Below, piece by piece: positions 31,500-40,314 of a stretch of DNA of 64,000 nucleotides. The translations under genes and the position numbers were made by a program. The stretch covers positions 1 to 64,000 of the forward strand of contig LNEV01000009.1 of NCBI GenBank assembly GCA_001464335.1, given 5' to 3'. The DNA comes from Rhizobiales bacterium Ga0077545. Lineage in GTDB: Bacteria; Pseudomonadota; Alphaproteobacteria; Rhizobiales; Methylopilaceae. The notes beneath the pieces were generated by a model. That model saw nothing but the letters and a program-made list of their open reading frames with translations. It ran no database searches and was not told the DNA's origin. The first letter of the stretch is position 1; each line of letters opens with the position of its first letter.

Positions 31500-32707
31500 T
31501 GGCATCTCCAAAACTCACGGCCGAGCAGGTCGAAGAGACGGCGCGGATCTATATCGAGGTCGGGCAAAGCCAGGTCCAGACCGCGTTGAAGATGGGCATG
31601 TCGCGCTCGGCCGTGCAGGAGCGCCTGCGCCGCGCCACGGAATTGGGGCTTCTCGGCCCGGTCGAAGCCAAGCCCGGCTTCATCATCAAATCCATCTCGA
31701 GCAAAGGCCCGGACGGCTCCTATGTGAAACAGGGCAGGGAGCCGGGGGAAGAGTTCGTCATCCCGGTCGGACATCTGATCAAGGGCGTCTCGGCGCTTGT
31801 CGATCCTGATGGCCGGGAACTGGCGAAGTGGGTCAAGACCAAACAGGGTGAGCTTGACCCGATCTATGTCGCCGAGCGCATCGCCGCGAAATTTGTGGAT
31901 ATGCCTGCGGCGCGGCCCGTCCCGGTGCCGGCCGACACGGACGAAGACCTGCTGACGGTCTTCCCGCTCGCGGACTTCCATCTCGGCCTTTACGCATGGG
32001 CGCCCGAGGCCGGGCATAATTGGGATCTAGCGACGGCCGTCGCGCGCTACCGGGACACCATGATCAAGGTCGCGGCCGGAACGCCGCCGTCCTCCACGGC
32101 CATCGTGCTCGGAGGCGGCGACTATCTCCACGCGAACACCAACGAGTTCCGCACCCAGAGCGGCAATGTGCTCGACGGCGATGGCCGCACCGACAAGGTG
32201 ATCGACGCGGCCATTGAGCTCGCCGTGTTTCAGGTCGACCTCGCGTTGCTCAATCACACCAAGGTCGTCGTCCGGTTCCTGAAGGGCAACCACGATGAAT
32301 ATGCCTCGATCGCGATCGTGCACGCGCTCGCGGCCTGGTACCGAGATGACCCGCGCGTCGTCGTCGACAAAGACCCGTCGCTGTTCTGGTGGTTCCGTTT
32401 CGGGAAAGTCCTGCTGGGCGGCACGCACGGCCACAACATCAAGCCCGCTCAACTGCCCATGCTGATGGCGAGCCGGGTCCCGCAGGAATGGGGCGACACC
32501 GAATTCCGCTACGGCCACATGTTCCACGTCCATCACAAGACGAAAACGGTCGACGAGATCGGCAGCGTCATCGTCGAGACGCACCAGAGCCCGGCCAGCC
32601 AGGATAGCTGGCACTACGGCAAGGGCTACCTGTCCGGTCGATCGATGCAGTCCATCACCTACCACCGTGACCGCGGCGAAGACGGTCGCAAGATTCAGCC
32701 TCTTTGA
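31499..32707 (+). CDS. Calcineurin-like metallophosphoesterase with N-terminal HTH
   Basis: 402 residues. The N-terminal 45 residues contain an HTH-like segment (QSQVQTALKMGMSRSAVQER). The catalytic domain shows the metallophosphoesterase order: LADFHLG, GGGDYLHAN, KGNHDEYA, GTHGHN and YGHMFHVHHKTK. These ligands (D, H, N, H, H) are all kept. Similar phage proteins near the end of late operons are known but their substrate is not; HTH plus phosphoesterase suggests a nucleic-acid target. Confidence 0.85.
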   Translation: MASPKLTAEQVEETARIYIEVGQSQVQTALKMGMSRSAVQERLRRATELGLLGPVEAKPGFIIKSISSKGPDGSYVKQGREPGEEFVIPVGHLIKGVSALVDPDGRELAKWVKTKQGELDPIYVAERIAAKFVDMPAARPVPVPADTDEDLLTVFPLADFHLGLYAWAPEAGHNWDLATAVARYRDTMIKVAAGTPPSSTAIVLGGGDYLHANTNEFRTQSGNVLDGDGRTDKVIDAAIELAVFQVDLALLNHTKVVVRFLKGNHDEYASIAIVHALAAWYRDDPRVVVDKDPSLFWWFRFGKVLLGGTHGHNIKPAQLPMLMASRVPQEWGDTEFRYGHMFHVHHKTKTVDEIGSVIVETHQSPASQDSWHYGKGYLSGRSMQSITYHRDRGEDGRKIQPL

Positions 32708-32934
32708 TGCCGGAGCGGTTCCTCGTGGGTATCGCGCCGAGCGCGCACATCCTGACCGAAGTCGAAGTCGACCACTGGTTCAGGCGGGCAGGGCGCCGGT
32801 TTGCCGTCGTGTTCCGGCTGCACTGCGGCTACCAGCCCTTGTTCTATGTCGTCGAGGAGTTTCAGCTTCACCCCATCCCTGCTGATCACGTCAGCGAATG
32901 GGAAGACACCCGCGATCAGCATCCCGAACCATAG
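32707..32934 (+). CDS. Small hypothetical phage protein
   Basis: 75 residues from ATG 32707, overlapping the phosphoesterase stop. The sequence is beta-rich (FAVVFRLHCGYQPLFYVVEE). It is the last rightward phage gene and is followed by a terminator. Confidence 0.5.
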   Translation: MPERFLVGIAPSAHILTEVEVDHWFRRAGRRFAVVFRLHCGYQPLFYVVEEFQLHPIPADHVSEWEDTRDQHPEP

Positions 32935-32963
32935 CCGCCGCACACAAACGCCTGCGGCTATCC

Positions 32964-32999
32964 AGCCCCGTCTCGGTCTTTGGCCGGGGCGGGGCTTTT
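32964..32999 (+). terminator. Late-operon terminator
   Basis: Arms AGCCCCG (32964-32970) and CGGGGCT (32990-32996), with further imperfect inner pairing, followed by TTTT. It lies between the last late gene and the convergent GIY-YIG-type gene and could serve both strands. Confidence 0.75.
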
Positions 33000-33005
33000 G
33001 TCGTT

Positions 33006-33632
33006 TCAGGCATGACGCTCTATGCGGCCGTAGATGTCATCCCAAGTGTTGGTGAGCACACCGAGGGCCACATGTTGGCTGATGACTTCGTTGAGCTCGA
33101 CGCTCAGCACGTCCTCTTCTGCTTCAAGGCGCGTCCTAGCCGCGCAGTCTCTCCTCATGCTCATCTGCGGATAAAGACGCTCGAGCCTAAACTTCAGGTC
33201 GGCGCGACGCGCCAGAAGATCGACGATGTCCTGCCTGCCCTCGATGAGTGCTGCCACAAGATGTTGGGCGACCCCGTCTTCCACGGCAAACCATTCGCCA
33301 CGCACTCGGCAGGAGTACAGCGCGCGGTGGGCGGCTTGCTCGATCGGGAAGGCCTTCCCCACGCCGACCTTGAAAATCTTGTGGAGCCTTAACCTGCCGG
33401 CGCACGACGTCTGCATCGTTTGCAGGCGTGAGCGCGGGTTGCGGGAGACGCCGATTTTGATGCGATGCGCCTCGTCCTCGATGACATAGAGGTGCGACGC
33501 CCTCCCGTTCTCCTGCAGGTGAACACCTCGGGAACGGATTTCGGGACTTTTCCGGGACTCTCGGTCCCGAACCAGACCCTTTGGCGCCGTTATGTTCCCT
33601 TCGACGATTTCTTCCACATCAAGCCCTTTCAA
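33006..33632 (-). CDS. GIY-YIG/T5orf172-type nuclease-like protein
   Basis: Up to 208 residues; the start is uncertain and could be later, near the HLQENGRASHLYVIED segment. The core 'LYVIEDEAHRIKIGVSRNPR' with 'SRLQTMQTSC' and 'EQAAHRALYSCRVRGEWFAV' fits the T5orf172/GIY-YIG pattern: Y/I start motif, KIG..., R, then E and GEWF end. The helical C-terminus is extra. It lies convergent to the late operon at the edge of the prophage, close to tRNA-Pro. Possible homing or defence-related nuclease. Confidence 0.7.
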   Translation of the reverse strand: MKGLDVEEIVEGNITAPKGLVRDRESRKSPEIRSRGVHLQENGRASHLYVIEDEAHRIKIGVSRNPRSRLQTMQTSCAGRLRLHKIFKVGVGKAFPIEQAAHRALYSCRVRGEWFAVEDGVAQHLVAALIEGRQDIVDLLARRADLKFRLERLYPQMSMRRDCAARTRLEAEEDVLSVELNEVISQHVALGVLTNTWDDIYGRIERHA

Positions 33633-33664
33633 ATTCCTCGAAGATAATCTAGGGGTTTGCGCGT

Positions 33665-33742
33665 CGGGGCGTAGCGCAGCCCGGTTAGCGCACTAGTCTG
33701 GGGGACTAGGGGTCGTGGGTTCGAATCCCGCCGCCCCGACCA
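33665..33742 (+). tRNA. tRNA-Pro (anticodon GGG)
   Basis: A full cloverleaf. The acceptor arms are CGGGGCG (33665-33671) and CGCCCCG (33732-33738), followed by A and an encoded CCA (33740-33742). The anticodon stem CTAGT/ACTAG encloses loop CTGGGGG with anticodon GGG. The T arm has GGTTCGAATCC. It lies directly right of the last phage-like gene and is a plausible integration target, although the prophage lies on its 5' side. Confidence 0.97.
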
Positions 33743-33828
33743 TCTAAAATCAAAGGGTTAGCGGCTGCGGCTGACCCGCTCTTTCCAGCGTCCCCAACGT
33801 CTGGAAGTCGTCTCAATCTGGCGGGTAC

Positions 33829-34209
33829 ATGGCTTCTCTCGTCCGCGCCTGCCTCGCCGGTTTCTTTTGCCTTATTGCGAGCGCGGGCCACAGCCAGCCC
33901 CCACCGTCCTTCGAGGCCGAGTGCGGCGGATTGCGGTCTGCGCTGGAGCGTCTCGGAGATCCCGGCGACAGATTGATTACGATCGCCGTGCGCGGCACCC
34001 TTACTCTTGCCGAAATGAACGGGCCAATTGCCTATATGGCCATGTGCCAGGCTCCCGATCCGCGCGTGCTCTGCGCGACATACGGGCTTTCCGGGCGCAC
34101 GGCTGGAGATGAGGCAATTTTGACGGGCTCGCTTCAGCGGGTCGATGAGAACCACATCATGCTGGATCCCTGTCTCAGCAGTCCTCCGGAAGACGCTTCA
34201 GCGCCATAA
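33829..34209 (+). CDS. Secreted hypothetical protein
   Basis: 126 residues with a Sec-type signal (LVRACLAGFFCLIASAGHSQ). The mature part has three Cys (AECGGL, MCQAP, VLCATY) and a fourth near the end (DPCLSS), so two disulfides are possible. No family recognised. First chromosomal gene after the tRNA. Confidence 0.65.
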   Translation: MASLVRACLAGFFCLIASAGHSQPPPSFEAECGGLRSALERLGDPGDRLITIAVRGTLTLAEMNGPIAYMAMCQAPDPRVLCATYGLSGRTAGDEAILTGSLQRVDENHIMLDPCLSSPPEDASAP

Positions 34210-34242
34210 CCCTTCCTTCCCGCCCATCCATTCGAGCCCGCC

Positions 34243-35133
34243 ATGGCCTCTTCCGACCAAACTCTGCCCTTCAACCTCCGCAACCGCCTCACGACGTTTC
34301 TCGACGCACCGCCGTTTCAGACGGCGATTGTGGTGCTCATTCTCATCAATGCGCTGGTGTTCGGGCTGGAAGCCCTGCCGTCCGTCGTCGCGCAGCACGG
34401 CGCGCTGCTTCTGGTCGTCGATCAGGCGATCCTGTGGATCTTCGTTGCCGAGATCGTACTGCGCCTCGTCATTTTCGGACCTTGGCGGTTCTTTCGCGAT
34501 CCGTGGTCGGTCTTCGATTTCGCGGTCATCGCGGTTGCGCTGCTGCCTGCGACCGGAAGCCTTTCGGCGCTTCGCGCCCTGCGCGTGCTGCGGGTGCTGA
34601 GGCTCGTTTCGGTGCTGCCGTCATTGCGGGCGGTGGTCGATGCGCTGCTGCGGGCGCTGCCAAGCATGGCCTCGGTGGCGGCGCTGCTGACGCTCGTTCT
34701 GTATGTCGGTGCGGTGATCGCGACCCGCCTGTACGGCGCGACCTTCCCGCAATGGTTCGGCGATCTGTGGGCCTCGCTGCTGACCCTGTTCCAGATCCTC
34801 ACTCTGGAGGGCTGGGCCGACATCATGCGCGAAATGCTGGCGGTGCATCCGACCGCCTGGATGTTCTTCGTGCCTTTCGTGCTGATCGCGACCTTCGCGG
34901 TGCTGAACCTCGTCGTCGCGGTCATTGTCGATTCGATGCAGAGCGGCGTGCGTGCGGCGGTGGAAGAGGATGAAAAGCACCGCGACGAGGCCCTGCGCCG
35001 CGACATCGACGGCGAAATCGGACAGACGCTGCGGGCCATTCGCGAGGAAATCGCGCAGCTGAAGGCCGAGCGCCCCAAACGCAAACCCGCGGCAAAATCC
35101 GCGCGCGCCACGCCCAAACGAAAGACGACATGA
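34243..35133 (+). CDS. Bacterial voltage-gated sodium channel-like ion channel
   Basis: 296 residues, six membrane segments. The S4 segment has regularly spaced Arg at residues 111-129 (RALRVLRVLRLVSVLPSLR). The pore loop selectivity filter is TLEGWAD (187-193), close to the TLESWAS/TLESWSM of NaChBac/NavAb channels. The C-terminal coiled coil (about 236-275) and a Lys-rich end are typical. It would be a tetrameric Na+ (or mixed cation) channel; the Ser-to-Gly change in the filter makes selectivity uncertain. Confidence 0.88.
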   Translation: MASSDQTLPFNLRNRLTTFLDAPPFQTAIVVLILINALVFGLEALPSVVAQHGALLLVVDQAILWIFVAEIVLRLVIFGPWRFFRDPWSVFDFAVIAVALLPATGSLSALRALRVLRVLRLVSVLPSLRAVVDALLRALPSMASVAALLTLVLYVGAVIATRLYGATFPQWFGDLWASLLTLFQILTLEGWADIMREMLAVHPTAWMFFVPFVLIATFAVLNLVVAVIVDSMQSGVRAAVEEDEKHRDEALRRDIDGEIGQTLRAIREEIAQLKAERPKRKPAAKSARATPKRKTT

Positions 35134-35342
35134 TGGACGTCCGCGATTCCAACGGCACGCTTCTGAGCGATGGCGACAGCGTCACCGTCATCAAGGACCT
35201 GAAGGTCAAGGGCACGTCGGTGACGGTGAAGCGCGGCACGCTCATCAAGAACATCCGTCTTGCCGGCGAAGGCGAGATCGAATGCCGGGTCGAAAAGGTG
35301 AAGGATCTCGTGCTGAAGACCGAGTTTCTGAAGAAGGCGTGA
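35130..35342 (+). CDS. PhnA/YjdM-like protein
   Basis: About 70 residues (start ATG 35130 or 35133). The pattern 'VRDSNGTLLSDGDSVTVIKD' then 'LKVKGTSVTVKRGTLIKNIR' matches the C-terminal domain of PhnA/YjdM proteins, once linked to alkylphosphonate use but of unclear function. The N-terminal zinc ribbon of longer members is absent, as in many alphaproteobacteria. It overlaps the channel gene by 4 bp. Confidence 0.88.
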   Translation: MMDVRDSNGTLLSDGDSVTVIKDLKVKGTSVTVKRGTLIKNIRLAGEGEIECRVEKVKDLVLKTEFLKKA

Positions 35343-35413
35343 GGGGCCGGTGCTGGTTCGCGCGCGGCGAACCGGCTAAACCGGGTTGGGGATTCTCCGG
35401 AGGATAACGACGC

Positions 35414-36940
35414 GTGTGGCGCAATGCGGCCTCGGTCGGCGGGCTGACGCTCGTCTCTCGCCTGTTCGGCTTCGTGCGCGACGTCGTCATGGCGGCACTG
35501 CTCGGCGCGGGGCCGCTGGCCGATGCGTTCATGGTCGCTTTCCGCCTGCCGAACCATTTCCGCGCCATTTTCGGCGAAGGCGCCTTCAACGCCGCCTTCG
35601 TGCCGCGCTACGCGGCCGTGCTGACGACGGACGGAGAGCAAGGCGCGCGCAAATTCGGCGGCGCCATCCTGTCGATCCTGTCTCTGGTGCAGATCCTCAT
35701 CCTCGTTCTGGCTCTCGCCTTCATGCCCTGGCTCGTCAGCCTGCTGGCGCCGGGCTTTCAGGACGATCCGCAAAAGTTTGCGACGACGGTTGAACTGACG
35801 CGGATAACCTTCGGTTATCTCGCGCTGATTTCGGTCGTTACGCTAGTCTCGGGCATGCTCAACGCGCATGGGCGTTTCGCGGCGGCCGCGGCAGCGCCCA
35901 TACTTCTCAACATCTGCATGATCGCGGCTCTGTTTCTGGCGCCGTGGTTTCCGACGGCGGCGCATGCGCTGGCCTGGGGTGTGCTCGCGGCGGGTTTTGT
36001 GGAGCTGGCCTTCGTGCTGACGGCGCTTTGGCGCAGCGGCATGCGGCTTGTGTTCCAGATGCCGCGCCTGACGGTGGATGTCCGCAAATTCCTGCGCGCC
36101 TTCGGGCCTGCGGTTCTGGGCTCGGCAGGCGTGCAGCTTGCGATGTTCGCGGACACGATCATTGCAAGCTTCCTGCCGTCGGGTTCGGTGTCCTATCTCT
36201 ATTATGCCGACCGTCTGTACCAATTGCCGCTGGCGGTGATCGGCATCGCGGTGGGCGTCGTTCTTCTGCCGGACCTGTCGAAGAAAGTCGCGGCGGGGGA
36301 TGAGCCGGGTGCCCGGCACGGTCTCAACCGCGCGCTGGAGGGCATCATCGTCCTGACCTTGCCGTGCGTTGCGGTGTTTCTTGTCATGGCCGATCCGGTT
36401 CTGTCGGTTCTGTTCGGGCGCGGTGCGTTTGATGCGGCCGCCGTTGCGGGTTCGGCGCGCGCGCTGGAGGCCTATGCGTGGGGGCTCAGCGCCGTTGTGG
36501 CCCTGCGGGCGCTGACGCCGGCCTTCCACGCGCGCGGCGACACGACGACGCCCGTCATCGCGCTCGGCATCTCGATCCTCGTCAACATCGCGCTGAAGAT
36601 TGCGCTCATCGGCACGATGGCGCATGCGGGCCTTGCGCTCGGCACGGCGGTCGGTGCGTGGGTGAACGCGGTGGTTCTGGCCGTCCTGCTGTGGCGGCGC
36701 GGCATGTTTGCGCCGGACGAGCGCCTTGTGCGGATGATCGGCCTGTCGGTGGCGGCAACCTTCGCGCTGCTGGCGGTTCTCGAAGGGCTTGAGCCGTCCG
36801 CGGGGCGTCTTGCGGAGCTTCTTCCGGCGTTTCCCGGCCTCCTGCCTGCGGCGGCGCGCCTTGCCGCCGGCGGTGCCGCCTACCTTCTCGTCATGTTCAT
36901 CGGTTTCCGCCTCATCCGAAAACGCGCGCCTCAGGGTTAA
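35414..36940 (+). CDS. murJ: Lipid II flippase MurJ
   Basis: 508 residues from GTG 35414, with a CGGAGGA site upstream. The start 'AASVGGLTLVSRLFGFVRDV' with 'GPLADAFMVAFRLPNHFRAI' and 'GEGAFNAAFVPRY' is diagnostic of MurJ/MviN, and about 14 membrane segments follow. It flips lipid-linked peptidoglycan precursor across the inner membrane. It is followed by a polysaccharide locus. Confidence 0.96.
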   Translation: MWRNAASVGGLTLVSRLFGFVRDVVMAALLGAGPLADAFMVAFRLPNHFRAIFGEGAFNAAFVPRYAAVLTTDGEQGARKFGGAILSILSLVQILILVLALAFMPWLVSLLAPGFQDDPQKFATTVELTRITFGYLALISVVTLVSGMLNAHGRFAAAAAAPILLNICMIAALFLAPWFPTAAHALAWGVLAAGFVELAFVLTALWRSGMRLVFQMPRLTVDVRKFLRAFGPAVLGSAGVQLAMFADTIIASFLPSGSVSYLYYADRLYQLPLAVIGIAVGVVLLPDLSKKVAAGDEPGARHGLNRALEGIIVLTLPCVAVFLVMADPVLSVLFGRGAFDAAAVAGSARALEAYAWGLSAVVALRALTPAFHARGDTTTPVIALGISILVNIALKIALIGTMAHAGLALGTAVGAWVNAVVLAVLLWRRGMFAPDERLVRMIGLSVAATFALLAVLEGLEPSAGRLAELLPAFPGLLPAAARLAAGGAAYLLVMFIGFRLIRKRAPQG

Positions 36941-36987
36941 CCTTCCTTAACCCCGCCGGTTTAGACCGGAAGGGGGAGAGAGCGCGG

Positions 36988-38199
36988 ATGCAGGCGGTCG
37001 CGTACGAAAACCATGTGATGTGGCGCGCGCGGAACTTCATGTTCTTCGCCGGCGTCATCCTCATGAACTACACGCTGCTGCGGCCATCGCCGGTCGACAT
37101 GTCTTTCGGCGTCGTTGCGTTTCTGTGCGTGTTCATCAACCAGCGCATCACGCCGAACTTCTTCATCCTCGTTCTGCTGCTGTCGATGTGCGTGCTGTCC
37201 TATTTCGCATCCTCGCTGCACCTTCTGGGAAGCTCGGAAGTGCGGTTCCAGATCATGGTCAAAAGCTATGTGACGCTGCTCGCGGGCATCGCCTGCTATG
37301 TCACCTCAAGCTGGGGCGAGAAGCAGTGGGACACGTTCACGAAAGTCATCGTGTTCAGCTGCACGATCGGCGCGATTCTAGGCATTTTCGGATTTCTGAC
37401 GCAAAACGAAATCCTGACATGGGACGGACGCGCCAAGGGATTGCTCGACGATCCGAACATGTATTCGTCCTTCATCGTGGTGGGCATGCTGACATGCATG
37501 TACCGCCTCCAGAAGGCGCCGAGCGCGACTTTGGTGATTTGTCTTGCGCTGATCATCCTTGCGGTCCTGCTGTCGCTGTCGCGCGCGGCACTTGGTGCGG
37601 GTCTTGTGTGCGGGACGCTCTATCTGGTCTTTCTCAATCAGAGAAATCTCGGAAAGGCGTTCCTGTTTCTGATGATCGGCTCGCTGATCGTGCTTTTCCT
37701 GATCATCATCGGCGTTCTTCTCTTCGACAGCTTCGCGGACCGGCTGGCGGAACGCATGGTCTTCGCGAAGGAATACGATCTCGGGCACGGCGGGCGCTAC
37801 AACCGCTATTTCCTCGCCATACCCTTGATCCTCGACAATCCGCTCGGGATCGGGCTTCTGCAGTTCAGGCTGTATTTCGAGGAGCCGATCCACAACATCT
37901 TCATCGGCGCGTTTCTCTATTACGGCTGGCTGAACGGCGCTTCATGGCTCGCCATGGTCATAATGGGCGCGCGCTATGCCTGGAACAATTGGGTGCTGAC
38001 GCGGCATCCGATTTCGGTTCTGCTGGGCGTGAGTTTCCTGGCGGTCATCCTCTGTGCCTCCATGCATGAGGGAGAGCACTGGCGCCATATGTGGCTGTAT
38101 CTCGGGCTTGTCTGGGGCTTCAACGCCAACAATTTTCCAAGGCCCGTGCGCGCGCCCGCGCCGCGCACCTATGCGGCTACGTCGCGAGCCGCGGCTTGA
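36988..38199 (+). CDS. O-antigen ligase/polymerase family membrane protein (Wzy-like)
   Basis: 403 residues with about ten membrane segments. The large periplasmic loop region includes 'RMVFAKEYDLGHGGRYNRYF' and 'ILDNPLGIGLLQFR', typical of the WaaL/Wzy superfamily. In a Wzx/Wzy-type locus it most likely polymerises exopolysaccharide repeat units. Its end overlaps the convergent glycosyltransferase gene by 23 bp. Confidence 0.85.
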   Translation: MQAVAYENHVMWRARNFMFFAGVILMNYTLLRPSPVDMSFGVVAFLCVFINQRITPNFFILVLLLSMCVLSYFASSLHLLGSSEVRFQIMVKSYVTLLAGIACYVTSSWGEKQWDTFTKVIVFSCTIGAILGIFGFLTQNEILTWDGRAKGLLDDPNMYSSFIVVGMLTCMYRLQKAPSATLVICLALIILAVLLSLSRAALGAGLVCGTLYLVFLNQRNLGKAFLFLMIGSLIVLFLIIIGVLLFDSFADRLAERMVFAKEYDLGHGGRYNRYFLAIPLILDNPLGIGLLQFRLYFEEPIHNIFIGAFLYYGWLNGASWLAMVIMGARYAWNNWVLTRHPISVLLGVSFLAVILCASMHEGEHWRHMWLYLGLVWGFNANNFPRPVRAPAPRTYAATSRAAA

Positions 38200-38986
38200 T
38201 GAGTTTCTTGATCCAGGTCGAGACGCGGAACGGCAGGATGTAGGAGATCACCGAGGTCGCGAAGCCGAGATAGCTGGCCGGTTCCAGCGGCGCGAAATAA
38301 CGCATCTGGACTTTGAGCCGCATCAGCTTCTGCAGGCGCCAATTGTTGAGCGATATGCCCTTGGGGTTGATGAGATAGGTCGCCAGCGCTTCCGGGACGC
38401 AATCGATCTTGTTGCCGTCGGCCATGACGCGGAAGATGAATTCGTAATCTTCCGCCGCCGGAAAATCCGTCGAATAATAGCCGAGCTTCCTGACGACGTC
38501 CGTACGGAACAGGAAGGTCGAGTGCACGAAAGGCTGGCGGTAGCGCACGCGGCGCGCGACAGCGTCCGGCCCGCTGCGCGTGCCCAGCATGAACAGGAAA
38601 TTTCCGTCCGGGTCGTAGGCCGGGGCCATGGCGCCCAGAAGCGCCAGAGACGGATCGGCATCGAACCGCTTCATCTGGATTTCAAGACGATCCGGGCGGA
38701 CGACATCGTCGGAATCGATGCAGGCGATGAAATCGTATCCCGCCTCGACGATATGGTGCAGCCCGACATTGCGGGCCGCCGTGACCCCGCCATTTTGCTC
38801 AAGCCGGATGATGTTGATCCTCGGATCCGGCTCCAGCAGGGTCGAGACGGGAACCTTGGAACCATCGTCCACGATCACGAGATCCGCCGTTCGGCCCTGC
38901 GCCAACGCCGATTCCACGGCCGCGTGAAGCAGCGCGGGCTCGGTGTTGTAGGCGGGCATCAGGAACGCGATGTCGGAATTCTTCAT
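38177..38986 (-). CDS. Glycosyltransferase family 2
   Basis: 269 residues. GT-A fold motifs are seen: 'FLMPAYNTEPALLHAAVESA', 'LVIVDDGSKVPV', 'GVTAARNVGL' and the DXD-like 'FIACIDSDDVVRPDR'. 'AAEDYEFIFRVM' supplies the later acidic ED motif. It adds a sugar to the lipid-linked repeat unit. The gene overlaps the next (flippase) by 4 bp in the same reverse operon. Confidence 0.92.
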   Translation of the reverse strand: MKNSDIAFLMPAYNTEPALLHAAVESALAQGRTADLVIVDDGSKVPVSTLLEPDPRINIIRLEQNGGVTAARNVGLHHIVEAGYDFIACIDSDDVVRPDRLEIQMKRFDADPSLALLGAMAPAYDPDGNFLFMLGTRSGPDAVARRVRYRQPFVHSTFLFRTDVVRKLGYYSTDFPAAEDYEFIFRVMADGNKIDCVPEALATYLINPKGISLNNWRLQKLMRLKVQMRYFAPLEPASYLGFATSVISYILPFRVSTWIKKLIKPRLAT

Positions 38987-40314
38987 GGGTTTTGCTCTGG
39001 CGCGGGCGTGCGCCCAAATGCGAATCTTGTGAAGACACAGGCTGAAAGAATGACGGCCTCCAGCGCAACTCCGGTCGCCTTTGCGGCGGCCGCGCCGTTC
39101 AGTCCGTAGAGTTTGGCGGCGAGCGCCACGGCAAGCGCCGTCAGGGTTTGCGTGACGATCAGAATTGCAGCGTTCAGACGTTCACCGCCCGTGGATTCGA
39201 GAATGGATTGCGACATGCCGCCGGAGGTCGCAATGGTCAAGCCCACAATAAGGATACGAAATGCCGTGACGCCCTCGGCGAATTCGGCGCCGAAGACCTG
39301 CATGATCTGGGGCGCGAAGACGAAGGCGACGGTGCCCACGGCCACAGCGGTGGCGGCGGAGAGGCCATAGACCATTTCGACGCGCTTGCGCACCTCGGCG
39401 CTCTCGCCCGCATAATGCAATTGCGCGAACAGCGGTGCCGCGACGAGACGCAGCCCGACCAGAAGGATGGACGAGACGGCCGCCGTACGTGCCGCCGCGA
39501 AATAGACGGCGACGTCCGCCGTCCCGAGCAGGGCGCCGACGATGACGGTGTCGACCGTCATCGAGACGATGAACAGCAGGGAGCCGATGGCCATCCACAC
39601 GCTGGAATGGCTCCATTCGCGCCGGTCGTACACGGCCGCGCCGGGAAGTTTCGCTGCGATGAGGCGCCGGATCTGCAGGATCTGCCAGCACACCAGCACG
39701 CACAGAACGAGCGCGAGCAGCGCAAGGACGGCGAACACGTCGAACGCGACCCCGGTGTGCAGCGCGAGAATGATGGCGATGACGCTCGCGCGCCAGATGA
39801 CATCGCGCGGCACAAGCCCCGAATAGGTGTGGCCGAAGGCGCGCAGAAGATTGCACGTATAGTCGGAGACCGCATGGACGACGACGAGCGCGCCGAACGC
39901 AGCCGCAAGCCGTGCGCCCTCGATCTCGCGCGGCAGGAGGTCGGCCGCGCCCGCGATGAGAAGAAGCAGAAGAAACGCCGCACAGCTTGCTGTCAGGACG
40001 CCCGTGCCGAAAAGAACGATGCCTTTCTGGCGCAGCGCATCGCCCTGCGCCTCATATTGCGGAATGCTTTTGAGGATCAGAACCGGCTGGCCAAGCACCA
40101 GCAGCGCGCCGACAAGAATGGCCGCCGAAAACAGAACGCCGAACTGGCCGAACGCCTCGACCGGCAGGAGGCGAGCAAGAAGAATGAGCAGCCCGTAATT
40201 GAGCGCCGCCGAGGCGACCTTGATCCCGGCGGCGGCAATGGAGGCAAACAGGATCGGAAGATCGATCCGGTGCCGCACGGCGGCGAGGGCGGCCTTTGCC
40301 GTGCGCGCTGGCAT
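38983..40314 (-). CDS. Polysaccharide flippase (Wzx-like)
   Basis: 443 residues, about 12 hydrophobic segments, beginning near 'ILFASIAAAGIKVASAALNY' with 'LLILLARLLPVEAFGQFGVL', the usual start of MOP-family polysaccharide transporters. It should move undecaprenyl-linked repeat units to the periplasm. It lies between the GT2 and the priming transferase. Confidence 0.88.
   Translation of the reverse strand: MPARTAKAALAAVRHRIDLPILFASIAAAGIKVASAALNYGLLILLARLLPVEAFGQFGVLFSAAILVGALLVLGQPVLILKSIPQYEAQGDALRQKGIVLFGTGVLTASCAAFLLLLLIAGAADLLPREIEGARLAAAFGALVVVHAVSDYTCNLLRAFGHTYSGLVPRDVIWRASVIAIILALHTGVAFDVFAVLALLALVLCVLVCWQILQIRRLIAAKLPGAAVYDRREWSHSSVWMAIGSLLFIVSMTVDTVIVGALLGTADVAVYFAAARTAAVSSILLVGLRLVAAPLFAQLHYAGESAEVRKRVEMVYGLSAATAVAVGTVAFVFAPQIMQVFGAEFAEGVTAFRILIVGLTIATSGGMSQSILESTGGERLNAAILIVTQTLTALAVALAAKLYGLNGAAAAKATGVALEAVILSACVFTRFAFGRTPAPEQNP

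Larger units (their letters stand above)
1..33640. mobile_element. Prophage, siphovirus (HK97/lambda-like tail), left end outside window
   Basis: A continuous block of tightly overlapping phage genes in canonical order: immunity, early/replication, HNH, terminases, portal, protease, capsid, connectors, tail, fiber, lysis. No integrase is visible, so the left boundary lies before base 1. The right boundary is inferred to lie between the GIY-YIG-type gene (ends 33632) and the tRNA-Pro gene (starts 33665), because everything to the right is ordinary chromosomal function. The structural genes are all intact and the frameshift site is preserved, so the prophage may be functional. The exact att sequence cannot be seen. 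Confidence 0.9.

Noticed and set aside
33706-34155. Reverse-strand frame of 149 codons ending in 'GRGGGIRTHDP'
   Set aside because: Its end is translated from the tRNA-Pro gene, and the rest is antisense to the secreted protein at 33829-34209. This is a well-known false ORF type.
35355-35373. GGTTCGC/GCGAACC hairpin between the PhnA-like gene and murJ
   Set aside because: No T-run and close to the murJ ribosome-binding site; too weak to call a terminator or riboswitch.
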